Source: Lichina pygmaea
Lineage: Eukaryota > Ascomycota > Lichinomycetes > Lichinales > Lichinaceae
Assembly (NCBI GenBank): GCA_963422465.1
Contig: OY730175.1
Span: 1,550,001 to 1,614,000 of the forward strand
DNA length: 64,000 nucleotides
Direction: 5' to 3'
Both the position numbers and the translations under genes were made by a program. The stretch's first letter is position 1. Each line of letters begins with the position of its first letter. Below the pieces are notes generated by a model. It worked only from the letters and a program-made list of their open reading frames with translations. It made no database searches and had not been told where the DNA came from. This document shows, in pieces, positions 46,489 through 57,513 of this stretch.

Positions 46489-48360
46489 CAGGCCATAGCT
46501 CTGCTAAACACAACAGGCAAGCTGATGGAAGCTATTGCTGCAGCCAGACTAAGCAAGATAGCAGAAGAAGCTGGACTATTGCCAGATATCCAGATGGGCT
46601 TTAGGAAAGGAAGATCCACAGAAGCAGCACTTTTCCTTCTAACCTCCCAAGTGGAAAAAGTCTGGAAGGAAGGCATGGTTGCATCCCTACTCTCACTGGA
46701 TATCTCAGGAGCCTATGACAGAGTTCTCCCCAAGATACTACAGCAAATTCTGAAAAGAAAAGGAATACCTGCCTGGCTAGCTTCCTGGATCTACTCCTTC
46801 TGTGATAAGCGCTCTACCACTCTTGTCTTTGATGATTCTGAGTCTTATTCTATTCCTATTCATTGTGGAGTTCCTCAAGGTTCTCCATTATCCCCTATTC
46901 TTTTTCTATTCTACATTTCTGAATTGCATGAGACTGTGCATACTCCCTCTTCTGGTGTATCTGCCCTGGGGTTTGCAGATGATACAAATCTGCTTGCTTT
47001 TGGTCACTCCTTGAAAAGTAACCTTCTGAAGTTAAAGAACACACACCACAAATGTCTATCCTGGGCTGCAAGACATGGAATGGTCTTCTCACCTGAGAAA
47101 TATGAAATACTTCATTTTTCCAGAAGAAGATCAGACAATCTTCAGCTCAAGCTCAGACTGGGGAATGTGATTCTCAAACCAAAAGAAGAAGTGCGAGTAC
47201 TTGGAGTGTACCTAGATGCAAAGCTCCACTGGCACAAACACCAGAGGATTATTCTTCAAAAAGCACAGAAAGCACTCTCTTCTCTTTCTAGAACTTCCTA
47301 TTCTACTTGGGGCTTTCCAGTTCACACATCATGTCTGGTGTACACTGCTATACTGAGATCTCTACTGAGCTATGCAGTGGGGATCTGGTTTAACCCTCTA
47401 AGAAAATCCTCCAATATCTCTTCTCTTGTTTCATTTCAAAACAGATGCCTAAGACTTATTGGGGGTGCCTTCAAAGCCACTCCTTCTTTTCTATTAGAGA
47501 GTGAGCTTTTTCTTCTACCTCTAGACCTATACTTTAAATTTCGCACTGCCTGTTTTCTTTCTTCTATTCAAAACTCCCCTCTCAAATACTTTCTTGACAG
47601 TATCTTTTCCACTATTTCCAGCTATGCCTCTCTCTTGAAGAAACCTTTAAAGAAATCCTCAACTATCTCTCCTAAGTGGAAATTCACTTGGTTAAGTCAA
47701 ATAACTACTAACCAGGCTAGTTCAAAGAAAGAACTACAAAAGCTCTTTACTAAAGAGTGGGAAGACCAATGGGAAGAGAAGAAAAGAAGAAGCTATCCAG
47801 GCTGGCAGACTTTCTGTCAAAAGCCACACAAAAACAATCTGAAGCTCTACAAAGAGTTACAGAAAGCTGAGGCAAGTCTGCTACTGCAAATCAGGACTGG
47901 AAGAATTGGTCTGGCAAGTTTTCTTTTCAGAGCTGGAGTTTCTGACTTCCCTACCCCACTATGTGTGTGTGGCCAAGCAGAAGAAACTGCAAAACATATC
48001 ACCTCTTCATGCTCTCTTTATTCAAGACAAAGACAACAAGTCTCTTTTAATCCCCAAGACTTCACCACTATTATTTCAAACCCAGAGCTACTACAGAAGT
48101 TCTTGTACTGGTTTATGTCTTTGAAAAGACTAAACCAGTTTAATCTAGCTTTCAAACTCCACTATTCCCAATCCAATACCTAGATTCTCTTCTCTTACCA
48201 GAAACTTCAAGATTCCTTTTGTTACATTCCCTAGTCACACCCTGCCTTCAGTTTTTATCCCTTCAAAGGTTTTCTGAAGGAGTTCACTATTAGCTAGAAG
48301 ATCTGCATGGCTGTAAAGCTACTACCAGTGTAAGAATCAAATAAAATAAAATAAAAAAAT
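46489..48360 (+). mobile_element. Tad-like LINE, 5' truncated, right arm of the inverted pair
   Basis: Longest LINE copy. An open frame runs from the first similarity (IALLNTTGKLMEAI, reverse transcriptase finger region) to the stop at 48181-48183, about 565 codons. It contains MGFRKGRSTEAAL, SLLSLDISGAYDR, GVPQGSPLSPILFLFY, FADDTNLLAF and the C-terminal C-x-C-x7-H-x4-C-like knuckle. A 3'UTR and an AATAAAATAAA tail follow. Motifs place it in the Tad1/I-like LINE group. The endonuclease and ORF1 are absent. The 3' 1.6 kb is the mirror copy of 43771-45370. Confidence 0.93.
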
Positions 48361-48680
48361 CTGGCACAAGTCACACACCTTGCCAGGAAGTTCCATCTGC
48401 ACTGTTGCCTGTTTACTCTGCCATTGCCTTGTTGCATATCTGGCACAAGTCACGCACCTTGCCGGGAAGTTCTATCTGCACTGTTGCCTGTTTGCTCCGC
48501 TGTATCCCCTGCCTATAAGAACTTCTCCTACTCCCCCAGCTTCTTCTCTTCTTCTTTTCTCTTTTCCTTCCTTGTCTTTCGTCTTGTACATCAATCCAAG
48601 TCTCAAGTCTCAAGCCAAGTCAGGTCAAGGTTACCGAATGAGTTAGGCTCGAGTTCTGCTCTGCCATTGCCTCGTCACAC
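48361..48680 (+). repeat. LTR-B, 3' part
   Basis: Begins at the LINE tail and ends GCCTCGTCACA. It contains a tandem pair of about 77-bp units (CTGGCACAAGTCAC...), a TATA-like CCTATAAG, then a long CT-rich stretch. Its last 165 bp match 43419-43576 inverted. Confidence 0.75.
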
Positions 48681-49183
48681 TGACAAGTTCACATCCTGTT
48701 GTCAGAGTATCAGTGTCTTGGGAACTGGTGGCATACTAGTTATGTCAATCTTGTAGTCTGTTGTGTTGAATTCAGAGATCAGGTCATCCTGCCAATAAAT
48801 CTTGTTGATCTGGTCTTGGACTATGTACAGGCCTTCCAGTAATCTCTGCAGATTGTTCTCCAGTCTTTTGATGTGCTGTTTGAGATTGTCCTTCTGTCCA
48901 AGGAGTGTTGCTTCTGACTGGTTCATGGGTAGTGTGCCTCTGGGAGCTCTTGGTGGCTCCTGAATGTCCTTGCCTTTCCAGGTGCTAGTGGCATTCAACT
49001 GCTTACTCTTGCCTTCTTCTTTTTTCTTGCTTCAGCAGTTGGCTGTGAGGTGGCCTACCTTCTGGTAGTTGTAACACTTCTGTGTTTCCTTCTTCTTGGT
49101 TACCTGTGGTGTTGTTGCATTGACCTCTATAAGTATCAGGCTGTACTTGTCCTGCACTGGCACTGTCTTCTTAACCTATAGTC
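48681..49183 (-). mobile_element. Element A gag, distal part
   Basis: Minus-strand sequence with a decayed CCHC knuckle (around 49035-49080) and a coiled segment (ATLLGQKDNLKQHIKRLENN). It is adjacent to the outer C element and continues the gag that starts at 63384. It ends left at LTR-B. Confidence 0.6.
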
Positions 49184-49777
49184 TGTTGCGGTCTGTACCG
49201 TACCGTCCTATCCGAGTATAGGATTAGGGCGAGAGGTGGAAGGCGGGTTGGTTCTCGCAGGAGAGGAGTGTCAAGGAGCGCGAAGGGGTTTGGTGGAACA
49301 TGGTGGTGGTGACACCTGATCAACGGCTTCGTACAAAAGGATTGTATTGAAGTAGATCTAGTTGTCTGGATCACAACATGAGTTGAAGATGATTGTTCCA
49401 TAGGGGAACTATCGCCAGACTATATAGTGCCCAGTTTGTGAGCAGAGTGAGCTCTGCTCACTTTGCTCACTTTTCATGCACGCTGCAGTGAGCTGGGTGA
49501 GCTCTGCTCACTTTGCTCACTTTTCATGCACGCTGTGGTGAGCTGGGTGAGCTCTGCTCACTTTGCTCACTTTTCATGCACGCTGCGGCAAGCTGGGTGA
49601 GCTCTGCTCACTTTGCTCACTTGTTCGTGCATATGCATGCTGCGGCGAGCACCCCCTGGTTTGTCTCACCAGTCACGTGACCGGTTCCCGTGTCACACTG
49701 TCTGGTACTTCTGTCCAGTATCCTGTCTGCTGCTTTCTGTGAGTATATAAAGACTGTGTTCCTCCTGGGTCGTAACA
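49184..49777 (-). repeat. 3' LTR of the outer C element
   Basis: 594 bp, TGTTGCGG...CGTAACA. It includes about four copies of a 50-bp unit (49447-49650) with the hairpin GTGAGCTCTGCTCAC, a CACGTGAC motif near 49674 and a TATATAAAG box near 49745. Confidence 0.93.
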
Positions 49778-49824
49778 CTATCCTCCTCTCCATCTTTCAT
49801 CATCTTGATGAAATCTGGTTATAC

Positions 49825-50312
49825 CTCCAAAGTCACGTGCGACTGTTAGCCAAACTCAGCTGGCTGCTCAAATCCGCAATCAGGGTTTTGTTTCGCGTAC
49901 GCCCTGCGACTTTTGTGTTCTCCGTGGTTGTCCGTGCTTCCAGATGCTGGGAGAAGACGATAAGTTGAAATGTGCTGTGTGCACTCGGCGTGGAAGGTCT
50001 TGTGTCTCTGTGTCCTGGGAATCTTTGAACATGTCCTGGGACAACCTCTGTGAGGATGTTGCCACTGACAAGGCAACACACGATGCACTCTTTGAACAAC
50101 TTGCCACAGTGCAGGCTTGTCTGTCTCGGAAGTGAAAGGTGTTGGAGAGCGCTGAGGTCTGTGCAAGGCAGAAGCTTCAGTGCTTGGTGAAAGAGATGGA
50201 GTCAGATGGCGAGGATTTGACTTGATCAGTCATTGACACGTCCCTCCTGCAGGCCAAGCTGTTCAGTCCTACTCCTGCCGAAACTGTCGCAGAAGAAGCT
50301 GGCAGTTCGTGA
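49825..50312 (+). CDS. Cys-rich coiled-coil ORF antisense to the outer C element
   Basis: Reads away from the 3' LTR, opposite to gag-pol, starting within about 50 bases of the LTR. It covers roughly 160 codons, now interrupted; the clean open frame is 49944-50135. Recognisable blocks: [49 protein letters not shown], then a charged coil and an Ala/Glu-rich tail. Its end overlaps the end of the chromodomain frame by about 40 bases on the other strand. The order matches the ORF of the inner element and, more loosely, of element A. I know similar Cys-rich/coil proteins as abundant unannotated fungal repeats but not a named function. Confidence 0.6.
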
Positions 50313-51939
50313 GGTTCTTGAGTGGTTCCCAGGTATTTTCTGAGTCTGGGTATCCTTTCCACTTGACAAGGTATTGCTGAACTTTTCTAGCCAGGATCTG
50401 TTCAACCTCAAACTCTTGTTCTTCTTCAGGTTGGTAATGGAATGTTTCCTGCAAGGGTGTGCTCTGGTCGGCTGGTTCAATCATTGATATATGAAAGTTT
50501 GGATAGACTCTGGCATCCCTTGGTAGTTGTATCTTGATCTTGACTGGTCCTGTTTTTTCTTTGACTGAAAATAGTCTGACCTTGATGTTGTCAAGTTTCT
50601 TTGTCTTTGGTTTCTTTGTTTTCCAATTTCTTGTAAGGAGGTAGACTTTATCCCCTTTCTTTAGCTGAGGTGCCATTTTCAATTTCTTGTCTATTTGATG
50701 TTGCATTCTTTCTGAGGTCTCTTGAAGGTAGTGCCTCATCATCGTGTGTGTTTGTTGTAGGAGCTTGTCATGTTGGAGTGCTTTCTCCATGTTTGGTGAA
50801 GCTCTGCTTGGTATCCCGATGTTCGCATGTTATCTAAAATTGGCAAAAAATAGCGATTCCTTTGTTGAGTCTGATCTGTGCTGGTTGATTGCCAGCTGTG
50901 CCACCAGTAATAACTGTACCCAATTGCTGTGGGTCTGGTTGATGTAATGCTGTAAGTAAGTCTCCAGGACTTGGTTTGCTTGCTCTGTCTGGCTGTCAGT
51001 TCGTGGGTGATAGACTGTAGACATTTTGGGTTTTGTTCCCATAGCTGCACTGATTGTCTTCCAGTAGTTGGATGTGAAGAGTTTGTCTCTGTCTGTAATG
51101 ATCATGATCAGAACTCCGTGGTCTCTGACTAATCTATCCAGTAAAAGGTGTCCCAACTGTTCTGCTGTGTGGGTCTTCTTGAATAGTACCACTATTAGAT
51201 ATTTTGTGAATCTGTCCACTATCACCATAATCAAGTTGTAGGTGATTCCTGTGACTGGGTCTTTGGACTTGGGTAGCTTTGTGATGAAGTCCATTGACAC
51301 ATCTTCCCACAGGCCTCTCAGTATTGTGTTCGGGTGTCCTTCTCCGTATGGCTTGTGTCTTCCATGTTTGTTTTTCTGGCATAGTAGACACTTGCTGATG
51401 TAGTTTGTGACATGTTGTCGGAGGTTAATGACATTGTTCCCTGCCTGTTGGATAAGGTCTGTGGTCTTGGAGATTCCTGGGTGACCATGTGCTGGATTAT
51501 CGTGGTAGTTCCTTATTAGTTCTTCAGTGTCTTCTGCCGTGAGCTTGTTGATCTGTGGTTGAGGCACCAGGTTTCCTTGCTGGTCCTGCTGTAAGATTGT
51601 TCCTTGGTGTTCATCATCTTCCATGTGGTCTTTTCGTCAGCTTAGTGTGTCTGCTCTCCTGTTGTCTTGTCCAGGGGTGTACAAGATCTTGAACTTGTGT
51701 TGCTCTAGGAGTTCAGCCTATCTGACTTGCTGTCTGTTCAGCTTCTTGGTTGTTATGAACGTTATCAGATTCTTGTGGTCTGTGAGAACAGTGAGTTCAG
51801 AACTGCTTTCCACGTACACTCTCCAGTGTTCAAGTGCGTTGACGACTGCCAGTAGCTCTTTATCGTGGATATCATAGTTTCGTTCTGCTTGTGTCATTTT
51901 TCGTGAGTAGTAGGCAACTGGGTGCCACTTGCTGTCTGC
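50269..51939 (-). mobile_element. Outer C element: RNase H remainder, integrase and chromodomain
   Basis: Downstream half of pol. 51939-51620 continues RNase H ([22 protein letters not shown]). 51624-50830 has the integrase HHCC zinc region (NPAHGHPGISKT, CLLCQKNK) and DDE core (SMDFITKLPKS, IITDRDKLFTS). The frame 50790-50269 ends with a chromodomain ([20 protein letters not shown]), which marks a chromovirus. In living relatives the chromodomain targets heterochromatin. Broken in several places. Confidence 0.9.
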
Positions 51940-53017
51940 TGTTGCGGTCTGTACTGTACCGTCCTATCCGAGTATAGGATTAGGGCGAGAGGTGGAAGGC
52001 GGGTTGGTTCTCGCAGGAGAGGAGTGTCAAGGAGCGCGAAGGGGTTTGGTGGAACGTGGTGGTGGTGACACCTGATCAATAGCTTTGTACAAAGGATTGT
52101 ATTGAAGTAGATCTAGTTGTCTGGATCACAACATGAGTTGAAGACGATCATTCCATAAGGGAACTATCGCCAGACTATATAGTGCTGGCAAGCTCTACAA
52201 AGAGCTACAGAAAGCTGAGGCAAGTCTACTACTGCAAACCAGAACTGGGAGAATTGGTCTAGCAAGTTTTCTTTTCAGAGCTGGAGTCCCTGACTTTCCT
52301 ACCCCCCTATGCATGTGTGGTCAAGCAGAAGAGACAGTAAAGCATATCACCTCTTCATGCTCTCTCTACTCAAGTCAAAGACAACATGCTCTCTTTAACC
52401 CCCAAGATTTCACTACTATTATTTCAAACCCAGAGCTTCTACAGAAGTTTCTGTACTGGTTTATGTCTTTGAAAAGACTAAACCAATTTAATCTGGCTTT
52501 CAAACTTCACTATTCACACTCCAACATCTAGAAGCTTTTCCTACCAGACACTACAAGATTTCCTTTTGCTACACTTTCTAGTCACCTCCCTGTCTTCAGT
52601 TTTTATTCCTTTAAAGGTTTTCTGAAGAAGTTCACTATTAGCTGGAAGATCTGCATGGCTGTAAAGCTACAAACAGTGTAAGAATCAAATCAAAAAAATA
52701 TAGTGCTGGCCTGTCGAGACGATCAAGATTGTCTTGACAGTCTCAACGTCAAGACAGGTGAGATTGTCTCGACAGTCCCACCATGTTATGCACCCTGCGT
52801 CGAGACTGGTGAGATTGTCTCAATGCTTCATGCATCATGCGTCGAGACTGGTGAGATTGTCTCGATGCTTCATGCATCATGCGTCAAGACTCCTGTGTGT
52901 GTCTCGACAGTCACGTGACCCCTTGTTGGTTGGTCACTTGACTTCTATGGTGTCCTCTTGCCTGGCCTGCGGCCTGATTGCCTATAAATGAGTGGCTCCT
53001 ATCCCTGGGTTGTAACA
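51940..53017 (-). repeat. 3' LTR of the inner C element, with nested LINE
   Basis: TGTTGCGG...GTAACA. About 557 bp of LTR plus a LINE and its target duplication. The first 240 bp resemble the outer LTR; the rest is different, with 42-bp repeats built on GTGAGATTGTCTCGATGC and CGAGAC/GTCTCG hairpins (about 52758-52895), CACGTGAC and CTATAAAT. Confidence 0.9.
52190..52697 (+). mobile_element. LINE, 5' truncated, inserted in the inner LTR
   Basis: 508 bp of the same Tad-like LINE 3' end (last about 110 codons, 3'UTR, A-rich tail), between a perfect 13-bp duplication ATATAGTGCTGGC (52177-52189, 52698-52710). The empty site is visible in the other LTR at 58590-58610. Confidence 0.95.
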
Positions 53018-53061
53018 CTACCCTCCTCTTCTTCATTCATCGTCCTGATGAATTCTTGAGT

Positions 53062-53562
53062 ATGTCTGCAAAATCATGTGCCTCTGCTTACTGAAACCAA
53101 CTGGCAGCCCAGATCTGTGATCATAACTTCGTGTCACTTGCTCTGTGTGACTTCTGTGTTTTGAACCACAAGCCCTGCTTCCGAATGTCTGACAACAACG
53201 ATAAGTTGAAGTGCACTGAGTGCACTCGTTGGGGAAAGTCCTGTGTGTCACTTTCTTGGGAGTCGCTGAACATGACTCGGGATAACCTTCGTGAGGATTT
53301 GACTGTCGATAAGGCCAAGCGGGATGCTCTTGTCAAGCAGCTTGCCAAGCTGCAGGCTTGTGTGTCCTGAAAGCGAAAGGTTCTTGAGAGTGCTGAGGGT
53401 CAAGCAAAGAAGAAGCTCCAGTGCCTTGTTGCTGAAATAGAGGCGGATGGTGAAGACTTGTCAGCGACGGTCATTGATGTGTCTGCGCTGCAGGCCGAGC
53501 TGTTCAGTCCTGCTCCTGCCGGAACTGCTGCAGGAGGAGCTGGCAGTTCGCGAGGTTCCTGA
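53062..53562 (+). CDS. Cys-rich coiled-coil ORF antisense to the inner C element
   Basis: Starts 45 bases inside the LTR (ATG at 53062) and reads opposite to gag-pol. About 165 codons, broken in a few places; the longest clean frame covers 53131-53370. Blocks: [44 protein letters not shown], a coil with [14 protein letters not shown], and an Ala/Gly/Ser tail. It overlaps the end of the chromodomain frame on the other strand. The cysteine spacing suggests two zinc-binding modules (inference). Confidence 0.6.
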
Positions 53563-55204
53563 GTGGCTCCCAGGTATTTTCTGAGTCTGGGTAGTCTTTC
53601 CACTTGACAAGGTATCACTGACTTTTTCTCTTCAGGATCTGTTCGGCCTTGAATTCCTGTTCTTCCTCTGGTTGGTAATGAAATGTTTCCTGCAAGGGTG
53701 TGCTCTGGTCAGCTAATTCGATCATTGAGATGTGAAAGTTTGGGTGTACCCGAGTGTCTCTCAGTAGTCGCAGTCTGATGTTGACTGGTCTGGTTTTTTC
53801 TTCAACTGAAAATGGTCCGACCTTGACATGGTCCAGTTTCTTTGTTCTTGGTTTCTTTGTTTTCCAATTTCTTGTGAGGAGGTAGACTTTATCCCCCTTC
53901 TTTAGCTGAGGTGCCATTTTTGATTTCTTGTCCATTTGACGTTGCATTCTTTCTGAGGTCTCTTGAAGGTAGTGCCTCATCATTGTGTGTGTTTGTCGTA
54001 GGAGCTTGTCGTGTTGGAGTGCTTTCTCCGTGTTTGGTGAAGCTCTGCTTGGCATCCCAATGTTCGCATGTCATCCAAAATTGGCAAAAAATGGTGATTC
54101 CTTTGTTGAGTCTGATCTGTGCTGGTTGATTGCCAGCTGTGCCACCGGTAATAACTGTACCCAATTGCTGTGGGTCTTGTTGATGTAATGCCGTAAGTAA
54201 GTCTCCAGGACTTGGTTCACTCGCTCTGTCTGGCTGTCAGTTTGTGGGTGATAGGCCGTAGACATTTTGGGTTTTGTTCCCATGGCTGCACTGATTGTCT
54301 TCCAGTAGTTGGATGTGAAGAGTTTGTCTCTGTCTGTAATGATCATGATCAGAACTCTGTGGTCTCTGACCAATCTGTCCAGTAAAAGGTGTCCCAACTG
54401 TTCTGCTGTGTGGGTTTCCTTGAATAGTACCACTATTAGATATTTTGTGAATCTGTCCACTATCACCATAATCAAGTCGTAGGTGATTCCTGTGACTGGG
54501 TCTTTGGACTTGGGTAGCTTTGTGATGAAGTCCATTGACACGTCTTCCCACAGGCCTTTCAGTATCGTGTTCAGGTGTCCTTCTCCGTATGGCTTATGTC
54601 TTCCATGTTTGTTTTTCTGGCATAGTAGACACTTGCTGATGTAGTTTGTGACATGTTGTCAGAGGTTAATGACATTGTTCCCTGCCTGTTGGATAAGGTC
54701 TGTGGTCTTGGAGATTCCTGGGTGACTGTGTGCTGGGTTATCATGGTAGTTCCTTATTAGTTCTTCAGTGTCTTCTGCTGTGAGCTTGTTGATCTGTGGT
54801 TGAGGCACCAGGTTTCCTTGCTGGTCCTGCTGTAAGATTGTTCCTTGGCATTCATCATCTTCTATGTGGTCTTTTCGTCAGCTTAGTGCGTCTGCTCTCC
54901 CATTGTCTTGTCCAGGGGTGTACAAGATCTTGAACTTGTGTTGCCCTAGGAGTTCAGCCCATCTGACTTGCTGTCTGTTCAGGTTCTTGGTTGTTGTGAA
55001 TGTTGTCAGATTCTTGTGGTCTGTGAGAATGGTGAGTTCAGAACTGCTTTCCGCGTACACTCTCCAGTGTTCGAGTGCGTTGACAACTGCCAGTAGCTCT
55101 TTATCGTGGATATTATAGTTTTGTTCTGCTTGTGTCATTTTTTGTGAGTAGTAGGCAACTGGGTGCCACTTGCTGTCTGCCTGTTGGCATAGACATGCTC
55201 CCAC
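53560..55204 (-). mobile_element. Inner C element: RNase H, integrase and chromodomain
   Basis: 55204-54878 holds RNase H ([34 protein letters not shown]). Integrase follows, with the core at 54541-54071 (SMDFITKLPKS, IITDRDKLFTS). 54055-53560 holds the integrase C-terminal part and a chromodomain remnant. Broken. Confidence 0.88.
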
Positions 55205-56803
55205 TGCCTGATCTGAAGCGTCCGTCTCGATTCACGTCGGTTGGCCTGTCTTGAAGTTGAGGAGAACTGGTTCCTTGGCGCAAGCGTCCTTGAGCTGTTG
55301 GAATGCTTTTTGTTGTCTCTCTGTCCACTGGTACTCCACATCCTTCTTTGTGAGTTCTGTCAGTGGTGTTGCCATCTGTGAGTAGTTCTTGATGAACTGT
55401 CAGTTGAAGTTGGCAAATCCTAGGAAGGCTTGTACTTTCTTAACTGATGTCAGTGTTGGCCATTGCTGAATCACTTTGATTTTCTCAGGGTCAATCTTGA
55501 TCCCTTCGATCCCTATGATATATCTGAGGAATTCAACTTCCAGTTTGTTGAACTCGCATTTCTTTGGGTTGAGCTTGAGCCCTGCCTCTTGTAGGCATCG
55601 TAGAACATCCTTCACATGTTTGGTATGTTCTTGTTGCGTGTTCAAGTAGACAAGAATGTTGTCCAGGTAGGTGATAGCTGTTTGGTCCAGGTGTGCTCTG
55701 ATGATGTTGTTGATCAATGCTTGACATGTTGCTGGTGCGTTTGTGAGTCTGAATGGCATAACCAGATACTCGTAGTGTCTGTATCAGGTTCTGAAGGCTG
55801 TCTTCCATTCTTCTCCTTTTTTCATGCGTATCAGGTTGTATGCTCCTTTCAAGTCCAGCTTGGTAAAGATTGTAGCTTGGCTGATCCTGTCTCGCAATTT
55901 GTTCGCATTTGGCAGTGGATATTGATTCTTGATGGTAATGTTGTTGAGTTTCCTGTAATCCACACAAAGTCGAAGACTTCTGTCTTTCTTTGGTGCAAAT
56001 AGTATCGGGTATCCTGCTGGCGATTAAGATTCTTGAATGAAACTCTTTTTCAGGTTTTCCTCCAGGTACTCGTGAAGTACTTGGAGCTCTTTCTCTGATA
56101 ACTGGTAAATTGGTCCAAATCCTGGCTCCATCCCTGGTTGCAACTTGATCTCATGATCCCAAGGTTGGTGCTTAGGCAACACTGCTGTCATTGTCTCTTC
56201 CTGAAAGAGGTTATCATACCCAGGTCAGTACTCTTCAGGGATCTCCAGAGGGTTAACAACTTCCTCTCTCTTCATCTCTGACTGTTTGGCCACCTGGTTC
56301 CAGGGTGTGCCTGTCAAGGTGGACCTTTTCTCTTAAGAGTTGTCCTTTCTGTTGGTGAGGTTCCACTGAGGACTCCTTCCCTCATCTGTCCACGCCTTCT
56401 GCGGCTGGTAACAGGTCTGAGCTGTGTTGTTAGTGCAGTTCCTAAACATGAGTACTCCTGTCTTCCAGTTAACAACTGGGTTGTGCTTCTTTAGCCAAGG
56501 CATCCCCAAATAGATATCCTGAGTGGCCAACTCAACAATATCAAGGTGGATCCTTTCAGCATAGTGTCCAGTAACCATTTCCATTGGCTGTGTCTTATGG
56601 CAGACTAGCTCTGTCTGTCCATTTGCCATCGTGAGCTGATAGGGCTGCTGCTTGTGTCTTCTTCCAGTGCCGAGGGTGTTGTAAAGTTGTCTTGAAATGT
56701 AGTTTCCACTGGCTCCAGAGTCAACAAGTGCGTATGTCTGTACTGGCGTGTTGGCGTGTAGTGACACAGGCAATCGCAGGTGCTTTGTGTTGCTAGGGGT
56801 CAT
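55205..56803 (-). mobile_element. Inner C element: protease and reverse transcriptase
   Basis: Protease with TYALVDSGASGNYIS (catalytic DSGA) near 56730, followed by reverse transcriptase with the LCVDYRKLN-type and YLDxILVYxN regions (about 55950-55640). Broken. Confidence 0.88.
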
Positions 56804-56841
56804 GTTGTTGAGCTCCTGATGTCACCCCTTGACAAGGGAGT

Positions 56842-57314
56842 TCAGTCTTTTCCTGATTGAAGTGTTTTTCCACTGACTGGGCAATGGGTCCAGCCATTCC
56901 CATCAGTCCTGAGGAATCTGTTCATGAATTTGTCTTGCTGATGCTTGTCACATCCAGGCTTGAGGCAGTACTGCCAATTGTTGACATAGCAGTTGTGGTT
57001 GTTGCCTTGCTGTAGGAACATGAGGTGTTCGTGCCAATCATGTGTGTGCCCGGGGAATGCAGTGTGTTGGCGTTTGTCCCAAAGGTGGATCTCACACGCA
57101 TCCTTCTTGCAATTGACCCAATGTTTGTGGCAGGTGGCGTGGTAGGGTGAATGTCCTCCGTACCTTCGTAGTTGTTCGTGGTAGGTGCAGTAGTGCTTCG
57201 TGCAAAACCTCCACTGTAGTTCACCGTGCCGTAGATTTCGTGGGTCCATGCTGTAAGCATAGCTTCCTCGTGGTATTTCTTCTTTGATAGACGTGGGTTT
57301 GTCTCAGTCCCCAT
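56842..57314 (-). mobile_element. Inner C element: W-x2-C-x4-C-x2-H triple array between Gag and protease
   Basis: Minus frame with three spaced modules WRFCTKHYCTYH, WVNCKKDACEIH and WQYCLKPGCDKH, all W-x2-C-x4-C-x2-H, and His-rich linkers. Probably zinc-binding. The outer element has the same array at 60598-61055. Confidence 0.75.
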
Positions 57315-57513
57315 CAGAGGTGGTTAAGGGCTCCTGTCTCTTGTCCTGACCTGTTAGTTCTGGTAGGTCCTTGCCTCCTGATGTTGCCAGTTGGTGGGCT
57401 GCTTCCAATGTCTGATCGTAGTTGTCCCATTGTTCGAGGGATAGCTGAGTCTCTCCTGGTGGGTCCTCTGGCTTGATGACATTCCAGTCTCCGTCAAGTG
57501 TATTAAGTTGCTG

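Noticed and set aside
49440-49650. CRISPR-like array of 50-bp repeats
   Set aside because: Repeats are contiguous without spacers and lie in LTRs of a eukaryotic retroelement; they are a tandem minisatellite.
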